A stretch of 64,000 bases of DNA, taken from positions 310,001 to 374,000 of the forward strand of contig NZ_RCWE01000003.1 of the NCBI RefSeq assembly GCF_018448925.1, read 5' to 3'. The first letter of the stretch is position 1; every line of letters starts with the position of its first letter. The notes beneath the pieces were generated by a model. It was given only the letters and a program-made list of their open reading frames with translations, made no database searches and had not been told where the DNA came from. Both the position numbers and the translations under genes were made by a program. Source of the DNA: Photorhabdus akhurstii. Its GTDB lineage: Bacteria; Pseudomonadota; Gammaproteobacteria; Enterobacterales; Enterobacteriaceae. Shown here piece after piece: positions 28,096-36,198 of the stretch.

Positions 28096-28273
28096 TATTC
28101 CTTCCTATCAAACACGATATTAAAACGCTATGCGCTCGGTTTTACGACAGTCAGAATCCTTTCAAGCTTCCATAAAAAGATAACGCATATTTTCTGAGGA
28201 ATTTATTCCCAGTGAATATACATTAACACATTGGTTTATTCACATCATTTGATATTCTCTGTGGCTTACCACG

Positions 28274-29317
28274 TTACGGATAGGCATAAATAATTCCATT
28301 ACCACTTGGTAGACACATGACTTTTTCCACAACAAATCCAGCATCTGCGCTTAATGTTCGGAAATCTTCTTCCGAACGTTCCCTACCGCCAGAAACGCCG
28401 AAAAGAGATAACATATATAAATCCATAATGGCTGCAACGCTATTCTGACTGCTGTGTACTTCGTCACCGGCAATGAGATCGATAATAATCAGTACAGCAT
28501 TGTCCGGCATACTTCGACGACACGTTGCTAAAATTTTTCGGCAATCTTCGTCACTCCAATCATGTAGCACATGAGATAAAACATATACGCTACCGTTTTC
28601 AGGTAGTGCTTTAAAAAAATCACCGGAAACGATTTCGTAACATCCCATTTTCCCTAATTCACGGAGCCGTTGTTGCGCTATTTCGGTCGCGACAGGCAGA
28701 TCAAATAAAACCCCCTGACTTTTCGGCCATTTTTCCAACATATGCATCAATAAATGGCCTGAACCTCCACCAATATCCACAATGGTTGCGCCATCTTGAA
28801 TGTCGAGATATTCCAGCAATTCTGGAACTTCCAAATCCAACCCCATATCCTGCGAACGATCAAAAATAGCCCTTCTTTCCGGGTTTGCCTCAAAATAATC
28901 GAACAAGGTGGCGTTGTACTGCGTCTCAAAGCCGGATATTCCACTACGTATTGTTTCGGTCAAACCGCGCCAAGATTGCCCCATTTCTCCGTTGATTAGC
29001 AATGCTGTAGGTTGAACAGATGCCTGTACTTTATTCGTCATGCTTTGCCCTAAAGGGGTCAACGTGAATTGCCCACCCGATTCAGACACGACGACGCCAA
29101 ATTGAGCCAGCGCCCGCAATAATCGTAGCAGGGCTGCTGGATGCGTATTCGTTTTTTCCGCCAATGTTGCAACGTCATAGGCTTCAATATCCATTACATC
29201 TGGTAAACCTAGCACAATAAATGTCTGAATGGATTGTGATATCAACTGACTATATAAGAGCTTTCTGGCTTCCAGTGGCATGGTATACATGCCTGTATGA
29301 TAAGTCCCCATATCCAT
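28274..29317 (-). CDS. sacG: SAM-dependent O-methyltransferase, SacG-like
   Basis: This class I methyltransferase is of the plant-type O-methyltransferase family: a helical dimerisation domain (about 1-110), then the SAM motif I-V-D-I-G-G-G-S-G-H-L and the catalytic-region L-S-H-V-L-H-D-W-S-D-E-D. The start at 29317 (M-D-M-G-T-Y) has AGGAAGG directly upstream and gives 347 residues. The open frame extends to 29428 but would overlap the preceding gene. In the safracin pathway one of two such enzymes O-methylates the tyrosine hydroxyl and the other C-methylates the ring. Which one this is cannot be settled by eye; order suggests SacG. Confidence 0.82.
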   Translation of the reverse strand: MDMGTYHTGMYTMPLEARKLLYSQLISQSIQTFIVLGLPDVMDIEAYDVATLAEKTNTHPAALLRLLRALAQFGVVVSESGGQFTLTPLGQSMTNKVQASVQPTALLINGEMGQSWRGLTETIRSGISGFETQYNATLFDYFEANPERRAIFDRSQDMGLDLEVPELLEYLDIQDGATIVDIGGGSGHLLMHMLEKWPKSQGVLFDLPVATEIAQQRLRELGKMGCYEIVSGDFFKALPENGSVYVLSHVLHDWSDEDCRKILATCRRSMPDNAVLIIIDLIAGDEVHSSQNSVAAIMDLYMLSLFGVSGGRERSEEDFRTLSADAGFVVEKVMCLPSGNGIIYAYP

Positions 29318-29381
29318 ATCCTTCCTAAAAAGGGCATGAGTCATCCGGCTCCACATAACGCCGAGCCAGATGGATACATAA

Positions 29382-30449
29382 TTATTTATGAGCAATGATA
29401 ATGCCATGCGGTGTCCAGTTTGAAACACTAATACGTTGTGAGTCTTTGAAGCCCACTTCCGCTAAGCAATCCTCGTATTGCTGCCAAGAGTAGATCATGC
29501 CGCCTTCTGATGGTAAGCAGGCGAAATACACACTGTCAAGGGCAGCGACTAGCGGGCCGTCACCTTCATCATTTGACATTGAGTTGAAAATCACAACTCG
29601 GCCACCTTCCGGCAACGCACCATAAGCCTTACGCAACATGTTGGTATTCTCTTCCAAAGTCCAGATAACCAATTGATGAGCAAAAAGAATGCAATCGTAA
29701 CCGTCAGGGAACGGTTCATGCAGGATATCTAGCGCTTTTGCTTCAACCCGGTCGCTCATCTCCGATTCATCGATTTTGGCCTGTGTCACCGGTAATGCAT
29801 GCGCAATATCCAGTACAGTCACTCGTAATTCAGGGTTAGCTCGGGCTAAGGCCAAAGCATTAACCGCATCCCCACCCCCTGCGTCCAGCAGGCGGCTCGT
29901 TTTGGAAAGGTCAAGGTTGCGAACCAAATCTTTATTAGCCAGTTCAGACCAAGAACGCATGTAACGATAGAAGACTTTTTCCAATTTAGGATTTTGATGC
30001 AAACGATGGTAGAGATCGCGCCCTTCTCCTGGGAAACGTCTAAGCCCAACGTTGGTATTTTTCTGTATTGACTCAGTAAAATCGAGCTGGCTTTCGTACA
30101 CAATGTAATGTTCAAACGCTACGGTGTCCTTAAAGCGTTGCCAATCGCCTGTAGTCATTAATTCGCACACGACGTCCGCATTCCGGTAAATCCCATTTTC
30201 TTTCACCAACATACCGAGAGAAGTCACACCTAGCAGCAGAATGTCTGTCGCCCGTTCTTCCAAGTTCATCTCTGTTCTAATTTCTGCTTTAGTTGCTTCT
30301 CCAAGAACGTTTACAGTTTCAAACAAATTCAATTCACATGCTGCCTGAAGGTACTGAAAAGCAGCATGGCCGAAAAGAATACTAGCTACCCCCTGCATAT
30401 CGAGTATGGCTGGTTTTGCATTACCAGTAGTACGGTGGGTGAATATCAT
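29382..30449 (-). CDS. sacF: SAM-dependent methyltransferase, SacF-like
   Basis: This 355-residue methyltransferase has an N-terminal dimerisation domain and a Rossmann core with L-L-D-A-G-G-G-D-A-V-N and the acidic ribose-binding V-T-V-L-D-I. W-T-L-E-E-N occupies the general-base region. The start has AAGGAAGGTAAT immediately upstream. Its length equals that recalled for SacF (355). SacF/SfmM2-type enzymes methylate tyrosine or a hydroxylated tyrosine at ring carbon to build the 3-hydroxy-5-methyl-O-methyltyrosine unit. It lies between the mbtH gene and sacG. Confidence 0.82.
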   Translation of the reverse strand: MIFTHRTTGNAKPAILDMQGVASILFGHAAFQYLQAACELNLFETVNVLGEATKAEIRTEMNLEERATDILLLGVTSLGMLVKENGIYRNADVVCELMTTGDWQRFKDTVAFEHYIVYESQLDFTESIQKNTNVGLRRFPGEGRDLYHRLHQNPKLEKVFYRYMRSWSELANKDLVRNLDLSKTSRLLDAGGGDAVNALALARANPELRVTVLDIAHALPVTQAKIDESEMSDRVEAKALDILHEPFPDGYDCILFAHQLVIWTLEENTNMLRKAYGALPEGGRVVIFNSMSNDEGDGPLVAALDSVYFACLPSEGGMIYSWQQYEDCLAEVGFKDSQRISVSNWTPHGIIIAHK

Positions 30450-30517
30450 ATTACCTTCCTTAAATTGTGAATTAATTGATTAATATTTAGCTTATCTGGC
30501 GATTTATTGCTGTCGCT

Positions 30518-30709
30518 TCATGTCGATGCTGTTGGAGTGGCCCAAGCATCAGAGATATGTTTTAAACAACTACTGCGTGACCCATAAAACCCTTCGTTGG
30601 ACCATCCAGGCGGTAGCTCGCGCCCGGAAGGCCAGATTGAGTACTGCCCTTTTGCGTTGATAACTACAATGCACTGAACTGAGTCGTCCTCACCGAGGAA
30701 CGTAGCCAT
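30518..30709 (-). CDS. sacE: MbtH-like protein, SacE-like
   Basis: MbtH proteins bind and activate adenylation domains. The start at 30709 has a textbook TAAGGAGGT upstream and gives 63 residues; a longer frame to 30769 lacks such a site. Visible family positions are F-L-G-E-D-D-S, N-A-K-G-Q-Y-S-I-W-P and P-P-G-W. It is expected to assist the third NRPS, whose A domain handles the modified tyrosine. It lies between the hydroxylase and methyltransferase genes, the slot of sacE. Confidence 0.9.
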   Translation of the reverse strand: MATFLGEDDSVQCIVVINAKGQYSIWPSGRELPPGWSNEGFYGSRSSCLKHISDAWATPTAST

Positions 30710-30732
30710 ACTGACCTCCTTATTGGTTCTTA

Positions 30733-30758
30733 CATCACTCGCCATAAGACGAGTGATG
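30733..30758 (-). other. Hairpin between sacD and sacE
   Basis: A perfect 9-bp stem CATCACTCG/CGAGTGATG with an 8-base loop fills the short gap between the two genes. There is no U-run. It could stabilise or process the operon mRNA and set MbtH levels apart from NRPS levels. Confidence 0.5.
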
Positions 30759-30776
30759 CAGACATTCACATTGGTT

Positions 30777-31829
30777 TCATTTGATTTTTTCGTGCGCCAT
30801 TGTGTTTAAGGACTTTAAACGCGATTGTTTTAGCCCTTCCAAAACCTGCCCGGCAGATACGGTAGCGTTTTTTCTAGCAAGCAAGCTGGTGGTACTCTCA
30901 CCAACAAACATTTCGCACACCCCGCGGTGAGCGGTATAGATGTCGGATAATGCCGAACGCATACGTTGAACCGTTTCTGGATGCGTTTGCTCAATAAAAC
31001 TCCAGGTGTCAGTGGACTGACGCATGATCCGAATCATCACGACGTGGTCACGCCAGTTGATACCACTCATTTTGGGTGGCGCAATGGGCGGCATTAACGT
31101 AGGCCGGATTTGTTCTAAGTACTGTTCTTTACTGAGATCCGTAGCAAATTTGAGCGTGATTTGAGCAATATTCATCAGCTCAATCGTCTTGTTTGCCTGA
31201 GCAACAGCGAGTTCTCTATCATTATCTTTTGCCGCAGTGATCATCAGATTCAAAGAAAGGCTCATTCCCTGACAAAGCACCATAAATAACAAATGGCCGC
31301 GAACCCAGCGCCGCAAAGGATCGGCAGCATCTTCCGGTAGGAAACCAGCCGGAAGTGGGAGGTCATCATGCTGTTGAGGCAAGGCACGCGGATCAACAAT
31401 GATATGCAAGATAGCTTTTACCGTTGAAGTAACGGCGATCCACTCCTTCTGAGTCAATGAAGTACCCCATTTTTCGGTTAATTCACATACCTGCACAGTG
31501 GCTTCAAGAGTGGCACTAATCAGCAGCGCCAGGCACTCTCCATGATGCCTTTCAATGTTAAATGCCTCGTCATTATCCTTGTTTTCCTGATTTTCTCGCG
31601 GATCGTCTGTCATAATGCCACAGGAAGCGGAGGGCAATTGCTGGAGCAACTGATCCAAAACTTGTATTAAAGTTGCCGTATCTTGCCACACTTGTGCAGC
31701 ATCAAGCTGCGCTAATACGTGGTTAGCCAACGGCAGCATTTTTTTCAGCCCTTCTTCGCTAACGGGTAAATCTTCCGGACATCCTAGAATGAAAGGGGTT
31801 CGGGCAACTGGAAAAGATAATTCTTCCAT
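30777..31829 (-). CDS. sacD: SacD/SfmD-type haem tyrosine-derivative hydroxylase
   Basis: The start at 31829 (M-E-E-L-S-F-P-V-A-R) has AGGAG 7 bases upstream, follows the NRPS stop by one base and gives 350 residues, the length recalled for SacD. The protein is helical and resembles tryptophan-2,3-dioxygenase-like folds. It contains H-H-G-E-C (residues 95-99), which fits the H-x-x-x-C haem-attachment motif described for SfmD. That enzyme hydroxylates 3-methyltyrosine with peroxide to give the 3-hydroxy-5-methyltyrosine core. The assignment rests on position, length and this motif. Confidence 0.8.
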   Translation of the reverse strand: MEELSFPVARTPFILGCPEDLPVSEEGLKKMLPLANHVLAQLDAAQVWQDTATLIQVLDQLLQQLPSASCGIMTDDPRENQENKDNDEAFNIERHHGECLALLISATLEATVQVCELTEKWGTSLTQKEWIAVTSTVKAILHIIVDPRALPQQHDDLPLPAGFLPEDAADPLRRWVRGHLLFMVLCQGMSLSLNLMITAAKDNDRELAVAQANKTIELMNIAQITLKFATDLSKEQYLEQIRPTLMPPIAPPKMSGINWRDHVVMIRIMRQSTDTWSFIEQTHPETVQRMRSALSDIYTAHRGVCEMFVGESTTSLLARKNATVSAGQVLEGLKQSRLKSLNTMAHEKIK

Positions 31830-31830
31830 A

Positions 31831-34800
31831 TCATGACTCCTGCTTGTTATGAGTGTGCTGAATATCTGGTGCAGCAAGGAAATCGATATCAATCAGATAA
31901 CGTAGAATTTTGTGCGCATACTCCTTCATGGTTTGTGGAAGCGCGATATCTGAAGAAGCTAAAAATGCAAATGTTTGCCGTCCTTCCAGCTCAGGGTTCA
32001 CCTCATGCATATAGTTAGGATCAAGGGCGCGGTGTGGTTCTGGATCGGCATCAAGGATAAGCGGGACCAACGGGTAGAGCGCGTGACCCGGGGGAACCGT
32101 TAGAGCCCTTCGTCTACCTTCTTCAAAAGGAACGATATTGAATTCATAGCCAAAATCACGAATCCACTCGCAAAACTGACGGATAGATACAGGTGCCGGA
32201 TTGAACAGATGGAAAAATTTTCCCTTACTCTTCGGTTGCTGTGAAATATGAACAATAGCAGCGGCAACATAGTCCACCGGGACAATATCAAAAATACGCG
32301 GATAGTCCGGGATGATGCCCATCGGGAGGAATCCACGCAACGCGACCAAAAGATAATCGATGATCTGTGAAGCACCTGTTTGCGTATGCCCCAAAATCAG
32401 ACCCGGTCGGAAGATACTGACTGGTATACCACGCAGACGAGCAAGGTTAGCTACGCCTTCCGCTACCCATTTACTTCCGGTATAACCCGCCGGAACACCA
32501 ACAGCAGAACGCAATGGGCTATCATCTTCGATAAATGGCCGTGGACTGTGTGTTGCCAGCAATGTATCAACAGTAGAAACATAGTGGACGCTCTTTAAGC
32601 GCATAGTACAGGCCAATTCCAAAATGGTCTGGGTACTGCCAACGTTGGTTGCTTTCAGAGCACTGTAAGGATAAACAAAGTTAACCAACGCTCCATTGTG
32701 ATAAATCACATCCACCTCATTGGTCAATGAGAACCACTCCTGCTCTGTTAACCCAAAGTGCGGCAAGCTCAAATCGCCAACTAGGCAGACTACCCGATCC
32801 CAATGGTTTGCAATGTCAATACGGTAAGTTTGTAATCCCTCCAGAATTCTTGTTTGGGCATGTTCTTGATCTTTTGCCCGGCATAAACAGATCACTTTAG
32901 CCAATGTTCTCTTCAGCAACTGTTCGATCAGATGCAACCCCAAATACCCTGTAGCGCCAGTAAGGAAGACAGCCGAAGGATTGTACCAATTGGCATTGGG
33001 CAAACCCGCCGGATGAACTTTTTCATCCAGACAGACATCTTTTTCCAACGTCTGAGCATGCTGACGCGCCAACAGTGATGTCAGCCCCTCACGGCGATAA
33101 ATTTCTATCGTTTCAGCTACCGCCGCTGGCGTAGGTACTCTAAAGAATTCATGTAACGGAATTTCAACCTGATAGCGGACAGCCAATTTACTCGCCAACC
33201 GGGTCAGCAGAATCGATGTCCCCCCTTGAATGAAGAAATCCGTATCTGGTGTGACAGCTGGTAACCCCAACACTTGTGCGAAATCACCCATGACCGACTT
33301 TTCCAATTCTGAACTGGGAGCACACTCTGTCTCTGGATGCATGGCTGGTCTTTCTGGCACTGCCAAAGCACTTAGTTTCAACGTATCAATCTTCCCGGTT
33401 GGTGTGCGTGGCAGTTCATCCAACAACAGGAATTGAGACGGCACCAGATAACTTGGTAAACGTTGAGCAAGTTGGTGGTGTATGTCATCGACATTCAGAC
33501 GAGGCCCCCGTTTCATTGCCGCAACAAGCCGCGCATGTTCAGTCCCCACATCAAGCGCAAAAATAATAGCCTCACTGATGTCTAGCACTTGGCGAATCAT
33601 ATGTGCGACTTCATTGAGCTCAATGCGATATCCTCGAATTTTCACCTGATGATCCCGGCGCCCCAGATAACTGATCGCTCCTGATACCCATCTCCGCCCA
33701 AGATCGCCCGTGTCATACAAGCGACCAGCGCCGAACGGGTTAGGCAAGAAACGAAGAGCAGTCTCCTGCGGTTTGCCCAAATAACCGCGCGCTAGGTTTC
33801 TTCCTGCAATCATGATTTCGCCTGGCACACCACAAGGAACGAGATTCAAATCCGGATCAACCACAAACGCATCAACGTTTAATAGAGGATAACCAATGGG
33901 GACAGAAGTACTGACATCATGCGGAACAGGATAATAAAGGGCATCAATGGTAGCTTCAGTCGGACCATACAGGTTGGCGACTTCAGCTTGCCATACCGAA
34001 CGAATTTTATGGGCCAATTCGGCACTGAGAACTTCTCCCCCGCTCAAAACCAGCCTGACAGACTGGCAATGACTCGCCAACGGATGATCCACCAGCGCCC
34101 CGAGTAAACTAGGCACTGCACCAAATACGCTGACATTCTGTTCGGCCATTAACCGAACTAGCACATTTGAGTTCTCCATCGTCGGCACATCAGCCAATAC
34201 TATGGTGCTACCGCTCATCAATGGCCAGAACAAAGCCCAAATGCTAGGGTCGAAACTGAAAGAGTGATTATGTAAAACATGATCTTTCGACGTTAGCGGC
34301 CAAGTTTTCTGGCGCCACATCAAGTTGTTGACCACCTGTTTATGTTCAACAACCACACCTTTAGGCTGGCCGGTGCTACCTGAAGTATAGATAACATAGG
34401 CCGCGTTATCTTCGGAAAGCATCCTAGGAACATGGAACTCAACAGAAGAATCAAATTGTTCCATGAATAACCGAGGCACATCTGGCCATTCGTCTATGGT
34501 CGCAGCATGGGAAGTGATGACTAGCGAGCTCGCACTATTATTGATTAAAAATCGGATACGTTCCGCAGGAAGGCGGGGGTCTATCGGCAAAAAGGCATTT
34601 CCCGAACGCAATACGCCTAGTACTGTGGCAACAAAATCTACGCATCTCGGCAATACGACGGAAATAATATTGTCTCGTCCTGCAACCTGCTTTTGAATAT
34701 TCGCCGCTACCCGGGCAGACCGCTCCCACAATTCAGTGTAGGTCAGACATTGTTCGCTGTTGGTGACCGCGATATTCTCCGGCACAGACTGCATTGTGGC

Positions 34801-36195
34801 TGCAACAAAATCTACGAGCGTAGTCGGTTCCCACTGCTCTGTCGGTCCTCTGGACAACGAAAGGATCTTTTCTCGCGTTTGCAGTGACATTAACCCTACA
34901 GTCGGAATAGATTGGTTACGTGCGGCTAACATGACCGTACTTAACGCTTCCGCCAACGTATCGACTACCGTGTCACTCAGCACATCCCGGTCATAATCCA
35001 GAACCAACGTAATACCTTGTTCTCCAACCCAACAGGTAATGTACAAATCAAGATCACTTGATGCCAACAATACCGGGCGTTCAACCAACACAATGCCATT
35101 CTTCGTGTCGAGCGGAACTGTAGTATCGATGTACCTCAACCCCGTCTGGAAGTAAGGTGTACGGCTTACATCCCTTTTCGGTGGGCAAATTTCCAGCAGC
35201 CCGGAAAATGAGATCTTGTCCTCAGAGGTAAGCTGGGCAACAAGCTGGTGGGCAATATCATCCAATGTGCTGTCATCTGCCATATCCACGCGAACGGGCA
35301 GAAAAGTTTGCAGAGGACCTATCACTTGGGAGTGCGATGCTGCTCGCGTTTTCACCCCACAAACCGCAGATTGAGATCCTTGCCAGCGCATCAACACAGC
35401 CAGCCAGCTTGAAACGAAATTCTCCAACGTTTGAGCCGTTGATGTCGGAAGCAATTGGGTTTTATGCACTTTCCGCCGCGTACCTTTCACTGCTGGGCGT
35501 GGAAACTCAGAGGGAATTTCCGTCGCAGCAGGTGCCTGCAAAGTTTGCCCCCAGTGACGCATCGCCGTTTTCACGGCGTCATTTCCCATACGTGCCTGCT
35601 CAATCTGGAAGATCTCCGTCAAATCACCGCTCTGCTCAGATCGCCCGACGTCTTCGCGATAATTTGACGGAGAAAACAACAAGGATTCTGCGATGAGGTT
35701 CAGAGAATGTTCATCTAAGACAATAGGATGTCCGGCCAACACGAGTTCATATTCATCATCTGAAATTTTGGCAATGAAGACCCGCAGCAAGGGCCCTTTT
35801 TTTAAATCAAACACTTTAAGAATGCTTTGAGCTATTGATGCAGACACCAATCCACTGTCAACATCGCATCCCTCCTCTGTATCAAAAAACTCAAGCTGCA
35901 CTTGTCCCGCAGGCATCAATAGTCTTACCGGTTTTCCTTCCACCTCAGTAAACAAGCTGCGCAGCGTCTCTGTTCCGGCTATCAGGCGGCTTAAATTGAG
36001 CTGCACAACAGCAATATCGAGCTGTCCAGTCACCTGATAACGCGCGGTTACTGGCATTGTCACAGCGTCGGACAGTTGCTCCAGCAGCCAGAGACGTCTT
36101 TGCGCCGCAGAAAGTGGATAAGCACCAAGAGCTCCATGCTCAAGCGTGTACAGACGAAGCGTTTCTTCAAACGCGAGAGTATTGTGATTCCGCAC
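31831..36195 (-). CDS. sacC: NRPS C-A-T-reductase, SacC-like
   Basis: This 1454-residue module starts at a GTG with AGGAG upstream. Domains in order: condensation-like (about 20-430), adenylation (about 460-960, Y-T-S-G-S-T-G-Q-P-K-G and N-L-Y-G-P-T-E-A-T), carrier (G-G-T-S-I near 1017) and a thioester reductase (V-F-L-T-G-A-T-G-Y-L-G; Y-T-G-S-K near 1276). The condensation motif is H-P-I-V-L-D-E (156-162), not H-H-x-x-x-D-G. Saframycin-type SfmC uses such a domain for Pictet-Spengler cyclisation after iterative reductive release of aldehydes. The A-domain code reads D-P-W-G-L-G-L-I-D, close to the modified-tyrosine code. It probably builds the tetrahydroisoquinoline core. Confidence 0.9.
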   Translation of the reverse strand: MRNHNTLAFEETLRLYTLEHGALGAYPLSAAQRRLWLLEQLSDAVTMPVTARYQVTGQLDIAVVQLNLSRLIAGTETLRSLFTEVEGKPVRLLMPAGQVQLEFFDTEEGCDVDSGLVSASIAQSILKVFDLKKGPLLRVFIAKISDDEYELVLAGHPIVLDEHSLNLIAESLLFSPSNYREDVGRSEQSGDLTEIFQIEQARMGNDAVKTAMRHWGQTLQAPAATEIPSEFPRPAVKGTRRKVHKTQLLPTSTAQTLENFVSSWLAVLMRWQGSQSAVCGVKTRAASHSQVIGPLQTFLPVRVDMADDSTLDDIAHQLVAQLTSEDKISFSGLLEICPPKRDVSRTPYFQTGLRYIDTTVPLDTKNGIVLVERPVLLASSDLDLYITCWVGEQGITLVLDYDRDVLSDTVVDTLAEALSTVMLAARNQSIPTVGLMSLQTREKILSLSRGPTEQWEPTTLVDFVAATMQSVPENIAVTNSEQCLTYTELWERSARVAANIQKQVAGRDNIISVVLPRCVDFVATVLGVLRSGNAFLPIDPRLPAERIRFLINNSASSLVITSHAATIDEWPDVPRLFMEQFDSSVEFHVPRMLSEDNAAYVIYTSGSTGQPKGVVVEHKQVVNNLMWRQKTWPLTSKDHVLHNHSFSFDPSIWALFWPLMSGSTIVLADVPTMENSNVLVRLMAEQNVSVFGAVPSLLGALVDHPLASHCQSVRLVLSGGEVLSAELAHKIRSVWQAEVANLYGPTEATIDALYYPVPHDVSTSVPIGYPLLNVDAFVVDPDLNLVPCGVPGEIMIAGRNLARGYLGKPQETALRFLPNPFGAGRLYDTGDLGRRWVSGAISYLGRRDHQVKIRGYRIELNEVAHMIRQVLDISEAIIFALDVGTEHARLVAAMKRGPRLNVDDIHHQLAQRLPSYLVPSQFLLLDELPRTPTGKIDTLKLSALAVPERPAMHPETECAPSSELEKSVMGDFAQVLGLPAVTPDTDFFIQGGTSILLTRLASKLAVRYQVEIPLHEFFRVPTPAAVAETIEIYRREGLTSLLARQHAQTLEKDVCLDEKVHPAGLPNANWYNPSAVFLTGATGYLGLHLIEQLLKRTLAKVICLCRAKDQEHAQTRILEGLQTYRIDIANHWDRVVCLVGDLSLPHFGLTEQEWFSLTNEVDVIYHNGALVNFVYPYSALKATNVGSTQTILELACTMRLKSVHYVSTVDTLLATHSPRPFIEDDSPLRSAVGVPAGYTGSKWVAEGVANLARLRGIPVSIFRPGLILGHTQTGASQIIDYLLVALRGFLPMGIIPDYPRIFDIVPVDYVAAAIVHISQQPKSKGKFFHLFNPAPVSIRQFCEWIRDFGYEFNIVPFEEGRRRALTVPPGHALYPLVPLILDADPEPHRALDPNYMHEVNPELEGRQTFAFLASSDIALPQTMKEYAHKILRYLIDIDFLAAPDIQHTHNKQES

Positions 36196-36198
36196 GGT

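Noticed and set aside
29318-29428. Longer N-terminus for the SacG-like methyltransferase
   Set aside because: The extension overlaps sacF, lacks a ribosome site and makes the protein longer than the family; 29317 has AGGAAGG upstream.
30710-30769. Longer start for the MbtH-like gene
   Set aside because: The extra 20 residues cross a hairpin and have no ribosome site, while TAAGGAGGT precedes 30709.
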